DNA from: Persicaria tinctoria
Taxonomy: Eukaryota > Streptophyta > Magnoliopsida > Caryophyllales > Polygonaceae
Reading direction: 5' to 3'
Assembly: GCA_037127255.1 (NCBI GenBank)
Contig: JBANSL010000009.1
Span: forward strand, 24,268,475-24,332,474
Length of the DNA stretch: 64,000 nucleotides
Part shown: positions 51,060 to 63,401 of the stretch, piece after piece
How the letters are laid out: every line of letters starts with the position of its first letter
Position numbering within the stretch: the stretch's first letter is position 1
Translations under genes and position numbers: made by a program
The notes under the pieces: generated by a model
Told to the model about the DNA's origin: nothing
What the model saw: the letters and a program-made list of their open reading frames with translations, nothing else
Databases searched by the model: none

Positions 51060-52586
51060 TTTGGATTTTTCTATTGTGGATTATTGTCTTTCTAACAAAT
51101 CTTGCAGGTACAGACGAGTTGCAGAAGTACTCGACGTCGAGTAACCTACTCGACGTCGACTACCCGTAACGAGCAGAAACGTCTATGTTCGAGGAAAGAT
51201 CACCCTAGAGGCTTTCACTATACTCGAGATCGAGCAGTCTAGTCGATGTCGATTACTCTTCTCGAAATCGACCACTTCTGTAGCAACTACAACACTCAAT
51301 TCCGACGTCCTGCACACCTGTCTAGTGAGTCTCTTTATTTACCCTTGTTCTTATATAGTGAGGACACTGTAATGTTTAAGTATGGGGTTGGAGAAGAGCT
51401 TACTTTGTGCATATTTGACTATATTTGACCATATGTGCATATTTATGATTTATTTCTCGAATTTCTTATACATGGCTACTTTGGAATTATCATTGATGTC
51501 TATGTGCTTATATGTTGTTTTCCAAAGTTTATAAAAATCATCCCCATTGAAATTTTTTATTAGTGTCATGGAAACTTTTATTGAACTTGACGATGCAAAA
51601 TTGGATTCATTAGAGATATAACATGAAATTTCCTAGTAAAGGGAAGTCACAATGAAGTGCAATATCTTTATGAAAACCATGGAAGGAGGTAAAATTTGAT
51701 ATTGCTTTTGACATGTTGCATGATAAGAGGATGGAGGACTTTATATTTTCATATAATGCTCATATGTTTATATTCCCTACCCATACCTATGCTTATGCAC
51801 CACAAAAGCCATATTATGCCTTATTTCAATTATTGTTCCACATGATCTAAATATTGCCCATTCTTTACCTTATTTCCTATCCGGGGATTATGTTGAGAAT
51901 GATGTCACATTATGGAGATTACTATATGGTATTTGTATTGTTACTATCATTATTGGAGTTTGGCAGGAAATAGAAAGATATGGAAAATTTAATGAGTGAA
52001 AGAAAATCCAGTCACCTCAGGAGATAAAGGTAGATCGACCCTGCTCGTTGAGAAGTTAGTTCGACGGGATAGGACACACAGGTGAGGACTCCGAAGCACT
52101 AAGTATCCGGGGCCATTAATGACACCCATGCTTGCGACTCGCGAGAAGGCAATGCTGAGGTTAGAGAGGCAAAAAGCATATAAGTGAAAAAAGAAAAGAG
52201 TGAATTATGAGAGGATGAGTGATGTGGAAATTATGATGGGAGAAAGCGCATCAAAACAAGAAAGCTAGTTTGAAGAAATTCTCCCCGGATTTAGCACCAC
52301 ATTGCCCAAATATAGCTCACCACTATACATTTTACCTTTTCTTCACCATGAGCTTAAATTAAAGTCCTCTTGATTATTATTTCTTTGTCACAAATGAATG
52401 TTTTTTCATAACCCTCATTTTATGTGTGAAGTTGCTTTTATTCACAGGATTTGATTTGTGACATTAATACCTTTTCGGTGATGGTAATTGATTGCAGGGT
52501 TATACGAGAATGAATCTAAGATGTTGAGAGGTTGATTTCTTCCCCTATATGACCATTAAAAGTATTGCTTGAGGACAAGCAAGCTT
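51060..52586. other. Non-coding 3' interior of the Athila-like element
   Basis: No RT, integrase or other domain. It holds palindrome clusters TACTCGACGTCGAGTA at 51128-51143 and similar ones to about 51275, then AT-rich sequence to the purine tract. Confidence 0.65.
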
Positions 52587-52600
52587 AAGTATGGGGTGTT

Positions 52601-53412
52601 TGTTGTGAGCCTAATTTGTCATGTTTTACCTTTACTTTTTTTTATCGATTTCTGTATACATTTTTTGCATTTGGGTTAGAATAGTACAAAATCTATGTAG
52701 TTTATGCTTATTTTCCAAATTGTGGAGTCTACACTAGTTTCTGTTTAATTTCGCAAAAATCGGACGCACTTTGGAGCTTAAAGGAAAGTCATGAAGAAGC
52801 TAAGGATGGTGTAGCTAGAGGAAAGCCCACTTTTCGCCATTCATCATTCTGAATCAAGCTCTGTTGTCTTCAGGAAAGTTGTAGCTCTCGAAACGATCTT
52901 TCCAAAGCATACTCATATGCGTCAATCGGACGAACGATGACTCGGGAAAGTGCGTTTCAAGAACGAAGCAGAATGCTGAAAGCTGACAATTATACTCGAC
53001 ATCGAGTACTTTAGTCGACGTCGAGTACATCCAGTCGAATTCAGGAAGTCGAGCATGAGCAGAGCATCACTCGAGACACACAAATCTACTCGAAGTCGAG
53101 TACTCATGTCGAGTCCACCATGTAGCCGAGCTCGAGTGCACACGAGGAGAAGAAGACGCTACTCAACATCAAGTACTTTGGTCGACGTCGAGTACTATCC
53201 AGAACCAATCCGAGTCGAGATAGAGTGTAGTTCAGGCCATGTGGATTACTTGCAAGCTAAGGCACGTGAATTCTATCAACATCAAGTGAAGATCTATCAA
53301 GATGGAAGATATTTATCCACATTAGATATTTCCATTGTTTAATTATTAGATTTATTTCCTTTATTTATCAAGTTTTATCTTAAGCTTTTAGATAGATAGT
53401 TTTAGATAGAGA
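52601..53412 (+). repeat. 3' LTR of the Athila-like element, truncated
   Basis: Starts TGTTGTGAGCCTAATTTGTC after the purine tract and follows the 5' LTR to TAGTTTTAGATAGAGAT, then breaks into copia LTR sequence. About half of the LTR, including its TATA box, is missing. Confidence 0.88.
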
Positions 53413-53574
53413 TCAAGTGAAGAAGGGTTGATTGGCGCCAAAATCAGGTCACCAGAGCTTCGGTTAGAAGGTTGTCAGAAGTGGTTGTTTCACTTGTAAC
53501 AACTAGGGAGTTGGTGGTAGTGGATCTCCTATATAAATACAGATTGTTCATTGTGCTTTGTAGTCAAGAAATTC
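53412..53574 (+). repeat. Remnant of the second copia element's 3' LTR
   Basis: Matches 38680-38843 closely (AGAAGGGTTGAT, CACCAGAGCTTCGGTTAGAA, TATAAATACAGATTGTTCAT). It ends at AAGAAATTC where hAT-like sequence begins; the 5' copy continues AGTTCAATAAAC. Confidence 0.88.
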
Positions 53575-54005
53575 TAGGGGTGGGCACGGGACGGTACGGG
53601 ACGGGATTGGGCCAGGACGGGACTCGTCCCGCGAAATTTTTTCGGGACGGGATTGACATTTTTTTTCGGGACGTGATGGTGTCTGGACGGGACGGGATGG
53701 GCCTTGTCCCGCATATAAAAATAATAAAATATTATATAAATTTGCAAAGTGAAAAATGCTTTCATAATTCATTATTTAGTATAATATGTTGAATACGGTG
53801 TTATTCTCAACTATATTATTCAATAATAATAATATTATTATTATTATTAATATTAATATTATAATACTATTATTCATTCATACAATGATTGTATAATTAA
53901 TTATAATGTTCAACATATTTGGCTACATTATCTTACTAGATCAGGACGGAAAGGAATTGAGACAAGATTTACCAATATTGTCTAATTATCGATTGATAGT
54001 TAGGA
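53575..54005. mobile_element. hAT-like left terminus
   Basis: Begins TAGGGGTGGGCACGGGACGG and has dense CGGGACGGGA / TCCCG subterminal repeats to about 53710, then AT-rich sequence. Start and subterminal repeats fit a hAT end. A candidate right end ATCCACCCCTA lies at 58301-58311, but no 8-bp duplication links the two. Confidence 0.55.
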
Positions 54006-54014
54006 AGAATACCG

Positions 54015-54380
54015 TATTTAATTAGCTATTTGCCTCTTGTAACTCTAAATGGGCGGGATGTGTGTGTCGATCTGATGGGATCCTCTTCAATGACCCAGTC
54101 TGGAATTTCTGACTTTATGCCTGGTCGTGCTGTTGTTGATGCTGCTCGACGTAAGTGTGTCAAGTATCGAGATTTGTGTACGGCGGATGGTTATGGTTTC
54201 CTACCCTTCTCATTCTCTTCATTGGGGGAGTTGGATACAGATGCGGTTGCATTGCTGAAGCGGATTCAGAAATTCTCGGTATCTCAGGATGCTGGGGCTC
54301 GTGCTGCACGTTATATTTTTACTAGACTTGGCTTTGTTATCGCTAAAGAAGTGGGTGCCCAGATAGTATCTCCAGCTTGA
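54015..54380 (+). pseudogene. C-terminal fragment of a second RT-gene copy
   Basis: About 116 codons ending TGA with GRDVCVDLMGSSSMTQ, ARRKCVKYRDLCTADGYGF and LPFSFSSLGELDTDAVALL. It aligns with the last 120 residues of the RT gene that follows (GRYVCVDITGSSPLTQ, ARRKCTKYLDVCSAAGYGF), roughly half identical. Only the 3' end is present, as expected of a 5'-truncated insertion of a related element. Confidence 0.8.
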
Positions 54381-54787
54381 ACTTCTGCGCGCAGGGGAGA
54401 TCGGCAATTGGAGACCAGCGCGGCTGCGCGTTTCTCTCCGGCCGAAATGCGGCCTCCGTTGGCCGGCCCTGACGACACCAACAGCACCGGCGGACTCCCC
54501 TCCCTCCGGCGCACCTCCCGAGCCCCTCCAACCTCCCCCTCTCCCTCCTTATAGAAACCAGCCCCGCACCCTCCCTCCTCCTTTTCCGGCACCCCTCCGC
54601 CACCTCCCGCCACCTCTGGCCACACCGCTGCCGACAGAAGACTCAGCGCGCCGTGCCACATCTCCCTGCACCATCTATTTGCCCCAACTCCTTTGTTTTG
54701 AAATTTAGAACCCTAGCCCTTGATTGCACTGGTGTGTTAGCCCATTACACTGGTTGAATTTGGGCTCGTCGGGTTTGTTTTGTCGCC
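54381..54787 (+). promoter_or_regulatory. GC-rich leader upstream of the RT gene
   Basis: About 400 bp, C-rich on the plus strand (CACCTCCCGCCACCTC type), very different from the AT-rich surroundings, with no coding support. It is the natural place for the 5' untranslated region or promoter of the RT gene. Confidence 0.35.
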
Positions 54788-57700
54788 ATGTCGGTTCCTA
54801 AGGAACGTTTTCTTTGCCCTTTTGTTAGCCTCCATAATTTCCCCAACGGTGGTGGTCGTGGACTTGTCAGAACTGCCTTCTTACGTCATTTCAAGGATAG
54901 GCATGGTTCCGTCATCGCCGCCGTTGACACTTGTTCACTTTTGTCGTCTTCTCCGGCCGTCTATGCCGCTGCTGAGGCTACTTTCCGAAGGTTGAACGTG
55001 TGGTTATGTGGTGTTTGTTGTTCCCTTCACACGTTACGTTCTCCATGCCGTCATCCCGATGGAGTTGTTGTTTCCCCGCTGGACGATGGTGATGGTAATG
55101 ATCTGTTTTTCATTTTCAATATTGATTGCCCTGTTTTGCCGCCTACTATGCCTGCGTCAGGATCTGTTTTGTTGTCCCCTGTTTTGCTAAATGGGAGTGC
55201 TCCACGTTTAAATGTTGCACGTGTGGATTCTTCTGATAGTGGGGCCACGCGGGTTGATTTTGGTTGGGATTTGGGTACTTTTGATCGTCTTTTGGTCAAG
55301 GGACTACGTACAGTTAAGTCTGTACCGCCACGTTGTAGTCTTGGTTTTGCTCGGGCTCTTAAAGGGGTGCTTGACCGTGTTATTGCCGCCCCTGATGACA
55401 TTGCTGGTTGGGTTCGGTTTCTGGCTATGCCCATCTGTGTTTTGCGTGCTTTTGTACCACGGAGTAGTAGCGATCGTCGATCGGGTGTTCGACGTACTCG
55501 CCAGGAGGAGTCGATTGCGAGTGCTCTTGTTGATTGGAGCACTCCGGGGGGTGACATTAGGTTGCTTAGGGCTGCCTTGAGGGTAGCCCCTGTGTCCTTC
55601 AGCGAGGGTGTTGGGGATGATGATGAGCCTCACACACCGGAGCTCAACCTCCGTCAATGCCGGAAGAAGATTTCTGATGGGCATTTCACTGTTGCTATAC
55701 GGGTTCTCTCTTCTTCCGGTGTTGCTCCTTACTCTACTTCTACTTTGATTGCGCTTCGGGACAAGCACCCTGATGCCCCTCTCCCTGTTTTGCCTTGTGT
55801 TTTCTCCCCTCAGCCTTCGATTATTGCTCGCCCGCCCATTGTTTTGGATTCCATAAGGAGTTTCCCGCGTGGTACTTCTTGTGGTAGGGATGGGCTCAGG
55901 GCCCAACATCTATTGGATTGTTTGAGTGGTGCGGCAGTTGCTGTTTCTGATGAGCTTCTTGTTTCTGTTACGGGGGTGGTGAACATCTTCTTGGAGGGTC
56001 GGTGTCCGTCTGCTCTCGGGGAGTATGTTGCTAGTGCCCCTCTGACTCCCCTGGTCAAACCAGGGGGTGGTATCCTCCCTATTGTTGTCGGCACGATCTG
56101 GAGACGCCTTGTGTCTAAGGAGGGTGCTTTCTTGGTTGGGCCTCAGTTATCTGGGTATTTTAGGGACCTGCAGTTTGGAGTTGGTGTTTCTGGAGGTGGT
56201 GAGGCCATTCTGCATGCCTTAAATAGGCTTGTAGAGTCTCGTGGTTCTGAGATGGGTCTTTCTATGCTGTTGGTGGACTTCCAAAATGCTTTCAACTTGG
56301 TTGATCGCACTACTCTGCTTTTGGAGGTCCGTCGCCAGTGCCCTGGCCTCTCGCGGTGGGTCGAGTTCTGTTATTCCAGCCCTGCTCGGCTCTACTATGG
56401 GGAGCACTGTCTTTGGTCTTCCCAAGGGGTTCAGCAGGGTGATCCCCTTGGTCCGTTGCTCTTTGCTTTGGTCTTGCATCCTCTGTTATGCAAGATCCGG
56501 GATTCGTTTGATTTATGCTTGCAGGCTTGGTATTTGGATGACGGTACTATTGTAGGAGACACTCTTGTGGTTGGCCGGGTTCTTGATATGATTATGTCTG
56601 ATGATCCAGCGCTTGGGTTGCACCTTAACGTGGATAAAACTGAGGTCTTCTGGCCGGTAGTGGATCCTAGGGGCTTGGTGCCTGGTGTTTTCCCTACACT
56701 CATTGCGCGGCCTGTTTCTGGCGTTACGGTTTTGGGTGGTCCTGTCAGTACTTGCCCTGTTTACAGTGTCGAGATTGTTGCGACTCGGTTGGCCAAGACC
56801 GTTAAGCTTATGGGTCTTGTTGCCAAACTTGAGGATCCGCAGAGTGAGCTGCTTTTGATTCGGGCTTGTTTCGGTATCTCTAAACTCTACTTCACCTTGC
56901 GTACTTGTCCGTCGGATGTCGTTGTCCCAGCTCAGTCTACCTTTGACAGTGCCCTCCGTGTCTATTTAGAGCGTATTGTGGCTGCTTCTGGACCAGGGTT
57001 TGGTGATTGGCAGTGGAGATTGGCTACTCTTCCGTTTCAGTACGGTGGGCTTGGTGTTTATGCTGTTGGTGACGTCATGCATTATTCTTTTCTGGCCTCT
57101 CGCCTACAGTCTTCTGGGTTGCAGTCTTCGCTCCTCCGCTTTGCTGGGCTGCCCGTGGGTGAGGGGCCCTCTTTCGATGCTGCACTATGTGACTTCAATG
57201 GTCTTACCGGTTCTGATTTCGGTCGTGATTCTTGCGAGTTCGCTGCCCCCAAACTTATGAAGAAATTGGCAGATGTGTACTTCGCCCGGATTGTGGCTTC
57301 TTCGGAGTCGGTTTTCTCATTGACCCCGCGGCAGGTGGTGTTGTGGAGGTCTCAGCATGGGTCCCATTCATCTTATTGGCTCAGAGCAGTTCCTATTTCT
57401 GGGCTCGGTTAGACCATGAATGTTAGGACTTACAGGTTTGTCCTCTGCTATCGTTTGGGTATCCCTCTTTTTCGTGCTGGTCTTCCTTGCTCTGCATGTG
57501 GTCGGGTTTTCGAGGATGACACTTTTGGGGATCATGTTGTGTCGTGTTCGAGTTCCATTGGGCTCAAACATCGGCATAATCTTGTCCGTGATACCCTCTT
57601 CGACATTTGCTTCCGTGCTGGGATCTCCTCTGGGAAGGAAGTGGACATTGGTGTTGTTGACAGTCTTGGCGGACCTCTTAGGCCCGCTGACATTCTTCTT

Positions 57701-58060
57701 TACTCTTGGGATCGGGGTCGATATGTATGTGTTGATATCACGGGCTCCTCCCCCCTCACTCAGACTTGCTTGGCTTCCTTCGCTCCTGGACGGTGTGTTC
57801 TAGACGCAGCGCGGCGTAAGTGCACCAAGTATCTGGACGTGTGCTCTGCTGCTGGTTATGGGTTTTTACCTTTTTCTTTCTCCTCATTTGGTGAGTTGGA
57901 TGGGGATGCGATTGCGCTTCTGGGACGGATCCGCTCCTTCTCTTTAGCCTTAGATTCTAGTTCTCGTCTAGCTGCTCATATTTTTACCAGAGTTTGTTTT
58001 TCCATTGCTAAGGGGATTGGCGCGCAGCTTGTTTCTCGGCTGCCCGCTAACTTCTTGTAA
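54788..58060 (+). pseudogene. Reverse transcriptase with C-terminal zinc knuckle and nuclease-like domain (one in-frame stop)
   Basis: ATG at 54788 opens 874 codons; a TAG at 57410-57412 interrupts, and the same frame continues to 58060, about 1090 codons in all. Cys/His pairs occur near the N-terminus (C10, H34, H39; then C74-x2-C77 and C87-x-H89). The RT core has LLVDFQNAFNLVD (about residue 490, motif A), SQGVQQGDPLGPLLF (about 545) and AWYLDDGTIVGD (about 580, motif C), then HLNVDKTEVFWP. After the stop come CSACGRVFEDDTFGDHVVSC (C-x2-C-x11-H-x3-C), HRHNLVRDTLF, then RPADILLYSW and RYVCVDITGSS, resembling the PD...D core of restriction-like endonucleases. That order is like R2-type non-LTR elements. 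It is followed by (AAT)n tails. The family, with YLDDG and GFGDWQWRL-type blocks, appears to be widespread in plants but I know of no functional description. GT-rich codon use differs from neighbours. Confidence 0.75.
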
Positions 58061-58094
58061 ACATTCGGTTGTTTGATTTCTATACTATTTGGAG

Positions 58095-58244
58095 TTTATA
58101 AAAAATAATAATAATAATAATAATAATAAAATAATAATAATAATAATCCCACGTTATAATTAAAAATAAAATAAAATAATATTACTTATTTTTATTGTTA
58201 TTATTATAAAATAATTATACTTTACAAGAAAAAAATATAATATG

Positions 58245-58284
<40 letters not shown>

Positions 58285-58290
58285 TTTATT
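58095..58290. repeat. Two (AAT)n tracts downstream of the RT gene
   Basis: AATAATAAT runs at about 58107-58147 and 58245-58283, separated by AT-rich sequence. Simple-repeat 3' tails are usual in several non-LTR retroelement groups. A similar AAT-rich stretch lies on the left at about 53820-53880. Confidence 0.85.
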
Positions 58291-58627
58291 ATAAATTAAT
58301 ATCCACCCCTAATACTTATTATTTCAGAAGCAATCCCCTTGTTAAAAATTGAGCCACGTGTCCCCCACTTCACAAAGATAAGAAACTGCCTTCCCAACCC
58401 ACGTTCTCCCCGTTAATACATCGATCGTCGACTTGAAGCTCCTCCGACAAAAAGAGAGAGAACGGGAGAGGTGAAGGGATTTGACGGGAAGAGAAAATCT
58501 CCGTCTTCTTCTTCCCCATTCCGGATCTCCGGTTCCCCCATACCTCTCTTCGCTACTGGAATGGCCGGCGGCGGCAGTGTACAGGGGCGTCGATGGTTGA
58601 GTGCACCTAGGGTTTTCGTCGACGGTG

Positions 58628-60242
58628 ATGGCGGTGATGGCTCCATTTCGGACTCTCCGGTGTCTTCCTCCTCCGCCTCTCCCTATTCATGCGGCCGATC
58701 CTCCGACGTCTTCCTCCTTCGCTAAGGTATTCACCCTCCTCTTCTCCATCTTGCAATTTTATTTTTTGCCTAATTTCACTGGTTTTCAATTATGGCTTCT
58801 CAATTAAGGTTATTCGCGCCTTCCTCCTCCAGATTTCTTCTCAATTATGGCTTCTTCTTCCTCCTCGGTACTCCTGTATCGCCCTCATCCTCCTCTCGCC
58901 CTCTCAATTCCGTCTTCACTCACTGATTATGCTGAATTGTCAAGGTTTCTTTCTCTGTCCCTCTACCTCTCACTCTCTTTCAATTTTTTTCTTGGGATTT
59001 TTGTGTTCTTATCAGATCTGGCACCAATGCTTTAATTGCTTTGTATTTGGAGTTTTTTTTTCCTAATTTCTTGAAGGACCGAGTATGACAGAGGAGTTAA
59101 TACCTTCTCTCCCGACTTTGTTTCAGGTCGAATATGCCATTAAAGCGATCAAGATAATGCATCAACTATTGAGGTGCGTATTGCACAGAGGTTCCTTTTA
59201 AACATGGGATTGTTATATGTGTTTATGGCAATGGTGTATCCATATCTAAGTAATTGAGTTATAGGATTGCACATTGTGCATTCAATTGGATTTGTTTAGA
59301 CTTTTGTGCCTTACAAAGACAGTCTTAAGGGGAGTTCTATATTTCCATGTAGCTAAGTGGCTTCAGATTTCAGTCACTCTTTCTGCAGCAACTAGCAAAG
59401 CATGAGGGTTTTTCAATTGTTAGTTTTAAGGAGCTTCATTTTGAACTTTTGGGACTTGGGAGAGGCAGATACTTTCGGGATATGAATATATATTATGGTT
59501 TACAGTTGCTAATAAAAGGTCTTATCTGTGTGTCATGCAGAAAATTCAAGCTTCTGTACGTTCTAAAGCTATGAAAGGTTTGTTTTCAACTTCCTGTTCA
59601 TTAAATTGGAATGGTTGTTACATTTGGAATGAAAGGTTTTCTATTATAACAGAAGCAAATAATCTTATAACGTGCATCTTTAAGATTATAAAAACCTACA
59701 AATTGCATTGTGTATAAATAGCAGGAAATTGGTTTTCTGTTCATTAAATTGCAGCAGCAGGAAATTGGTTATAACAGAAGCAAATAATCTTATAACGTGC
59801 TTCTATTGCAGCAGATTATTTGCTTCTGTATGTCAGCAATTTAATGAACAGGAAACCTTTAATTAAATTGGTTTTCAAAGGTTTGTTTTCATAGGTTATA
59901 AGATTATTTGCTTGATTCACTTCCATCTTTGATGTACTGAAACCAATTTCCTGCTGCAGCATCTGTAGAAGCTATTGAATTGTACCTAGATCTTAGGAGT
60001 GCAATTGAAGAGCATGTTCGGGTGAGCAGCTTTTGGTATTTATGAGTTTTTTCTTTTTCATTTGTTTGTATCTACCTTTAATTTTTCAATTCTGACTGGT
60101 GAGTAACATTTTATTGTTATAGGATTTCAATGAACTCTCCTCAGATAAGCTTCTTCCAGATATGGAGCCAGAGATGCAGAGTTTGGGCATTTTTACAGTT
60201 GTTCTAGATCTGTCTGAGACTTTAATCCACTCAGAATGGAAG
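58628..60242 (+). pseudogene. TIM50: TIM50-like gene, 5' exons only
   Basis: TIM50 is the receptor subunit of the mitochondrial TIM23 import complex. Exons with matching phases are: 58628-58726 (MAVMAPFRTLRCLPPPPLP, presequence-like, donor GTATTC), 59541-59577 (KIQASVRSKAMK, phase 1), 59960-60021 (ASVEAIELYLDLRSAIEEHV, ends R) and 60123-60242 (DFNELSSDKLLPDMEP... FTVVLDLSETLIHSEWK). The last holds the DxDx(T)-like start of the FCP1/HAD-like domain. All junctions are AG-exon-GT. The following exons (about 250 residues of the conserved domain) are not found before the Agenet gene at 61474. The 5' exon is an inference; a possible extra exon at 59127-59173 does not fit in phase. Probably a truncated duplicate. 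Confidence 0.7.
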
Positions 60243-61405
<1,163 letters not shown>

Positions 61406-61409
61406 TGCC

Positions 61410-61417
61410 TATAAATA
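61410..61417 (+). promoter_or_regulatory. TATA box of the Agenet gene
   Basis: TATAAATA lies 57 bases before the ATG at 61474. This places the transcription start near 61440, so the in-frame ATG at 61420 would lie upstream of the transcript; 61474 is therefore preferred as the start. Confidence 0.6.
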
Positions 61418-61473
61418 CCATGAGTTCATTTGATAATAAGGCAACTCACAGCACACCCATTTTCCTTATCACG

Positions 61474-62117
61474 ATGTCTTCATCGTCTGGAGCTCCTTCG
61501 CGGTCACCGTCTCCTCCCGGTCGTCATAAACGTGTCATTTATGGTAAGTGACATTTCTTACTTTAATACATTGTTTATGAGTTCGTATATGAGCGTATGT
61601 TAGTAATTGAATTGGTGTTATTTAGTTGAATGTACAACATTATTTTGGGTTTTCTCTAAACTAATTTTACTTTGTTACAGCACCAGAGGGTATGTTATTT
61701 AAGAAAGGGGATGTTCTTGAGGTTATTGGAGGAGAGGAGGGATTTTTAGGCTCCTTTTACGACGCAGTTGTTACACGTGTGGTGAACCGCATGCACTACG
61801 AGGTCAAGTATATCTCATTGAAGAGTAACGACGGTCGTCGAAGCCTGAAGGAAATCGTACCAGCTGGTCGAGTTCGTCCTATTCCACCCGAAGAGCCGGT
61901 GAGTGAATATGATGTTGGGGATGCCGTTGATTGCGAAGACAGGGATGGATATTGGCATGGTGACGTTATTCACTGCAATAAGCAAGATCGTAAGTATGTA
62001 GTTCACTTCCCACTCACCGAGGATACAAAAGAATATTGCGTCCATGAAATGCGCCCGCATTTTGATTTTGTTGATTATGACTGGATTTGTCAGCCTAAGT
62101 TTAGGTACATGATCTAA
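61474..62117 (+). CDS. Two-exon Agenet (Tudor-like) domain protein, 168 residues
   Basis: Exons 61474-61543 and 61681-62117, joined in phase 1 across a 137-bp intron with GTAAGT donor and TTTGTTACAG acceptor. Exon 1 encodes MSSSSGAPSRSPSPPGRHKR, a basic serine/proline start. Exon 2 carries two Agenet repeats: FKKGDVLEVIGGEEGFLGSF...VKYISL...RVRPIPPEEP and EYDVGDAVDCEDRDGYWHGD...VVHFP...HEMRPHFDF. Agenet modules are plant relatives of Tudor domains that bind methylated histone tails or RNA. Larger plant Agenet proteins carry more domains; this one is just an Agenet pair. A related second copy starts at 63589. The reading frame is intact and splice signals are good, so it is probably a real gene. 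Confidence 0.85.
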
Positions 62118-62670
62118 TAAATAGGTCATGTAGATGCCTTATCTATCTAATTTCGTATGGTATGAGCTTATGAATGAGTATTTGTGTGCTTTTGTTTCGT
62201 TAAGGTGTATGGTGTGAACCATTTGCTTATGTTGTTTCTATGGTTATGTTTACTCTGTTTTGGGATCATAATAATATAATGTTGTGATTGTGTTATTTAA
62301 TTGTGTGTTTCACACTGTTTTTCATATGTGTGCAATGAGGTTATGGTTGTGGTGTGAAGTATATTATGGTCATGAATACAATATGATTAAAAAAACCCAG
62401 GATATATTAACATTTTAAAATAAATTGTGAAATGGTGGTTACATTTGGAATATATGGGCTCCCATGGTAAAATGTCACACCTTAAAACCATCACAACGAT
62501 GAATCGATCGTTTTATTTCAGCAAGTTTCACAGCCATGTTGTGAAATAGTTATTGGCCATGAAACACATTTTTGAATATCTAATACTTTAAGATTATAAA
62601 AACCTATAAATTTATTGCGGTGGTGTTTTGTAATAAGTACAGGGGATCTTTTGTGAAAAGAAATATATAT

Positions 62671-62673
<3 letters not shown>
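62118..62673. other. 3' flank of the Agenet gene, no gene
   Basis: T- and A-rich downstream region. Several ATTTGGAATA / GTGAAAT phrases but no element was recognised. Confidence 0.55.

Positions 62674-62747
<74 letters not shown>
62674..62747. repeat. (TA)n microsatellite
   Basis: About 70 bp of alternating TA, immediately left of the SINE-like head. Confidence 0.95.
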
Positions 62748-62749
<2 letters not shown>

Positions 62750-62750
<1 letters not shown>

Positions 62751-62835
62751 TGTATGTGTATAGCTCACTTGGTTATTCAAAGGAAATGGAAGGGTGGCTG
62801 GAACTAGAAACCCGAGTTCAAATCCCGATTTTTCT
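62750..62835 (+). mobile_element. tRNA-derived SINE-like head
   Basis: Box A TAGCTCACTTGG (62761-62772) and box B AGTTCAAATCC (62815-62825) start 54 bases apart, the same spacing as in the SINE-like sequence at 40986-41050. Followed by CCGATTTTTCTT. No tRNA cloverleaf forms. Confidence 0.6.
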
Positions 62836-63401
62836 TATTACTTTTCTAACCATTAGTGCATTACACAAAGATGATATTTTTTTTCACTCCTTTATTCATT
62901 AAGTTTATGCGTAAAAATAGGATGGGTTGAATTGATCAAACTTAGCTCCTCCATTCTCTCCAAAATATTCTACCTACTTTGCACATAATATCAGCTGAAG
63001 TTATATGTCTATATATAGTTCAAATCCCGATTTTTCTTATTACTTTTCTAACCATTAGTGCATTACACAAAGATGATATTTCTTTTTTCACTCCTTTATT
63101 CATTAAGTTTATGCGTAAAAATAGGATGGGTTGAATTGATCAAACTTAGCTCCTCCATTCTCTCCAAAATATTCTACCTACTTTGCACATCATATCAGCT
63201 GAAGTTATATGTCTATATATAGTTCAAATCCCGATTTTTCTTATTACTTTTCTAACCATTAGTGCATTACACAAAGATGACATTTTTTTTTTCACTCCTT
63301 TATTCATTAAGTTTATGCGTAAAAATAGGATGGGTTGAATTGATCAAACTTAGCTCCTCCATTCTCTCCAAAATATTCTACCTACTTTGCACATCATATC
63401 A
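62815..63401. repeat. Three tandem copies of a ~203-bp unit
   Basis: AGTTCAAATCCCGATTTTTC begins copies at 62815, 63017 and 63221 (202- and 204-bp steps). Each copy includes ACCATTAGTGCATTACACAA and GCTCCTCCATTCTCTCCAAA. The unit starts at the SINE box B, so box B is triplicated without box A. The third copy is shortened at 63401. Confidence 0.95.

Noticed and set aside
55051..57577. Several long minus-strand and frame-3 open frames over the RT gene
   Set aside because: Shadows caused by GT-rich codon use of the plus-strand RT frame, which alone carries recognisable motifs.
58561..58725. A 54-residue protein MAGGGSVQG... as TIM50 exon 1
   Set aside because: That frame ends in TAA at the donor, while the overlapping frame from 58628 gives a presequence-like peptide ending cleanly at a GT donor.
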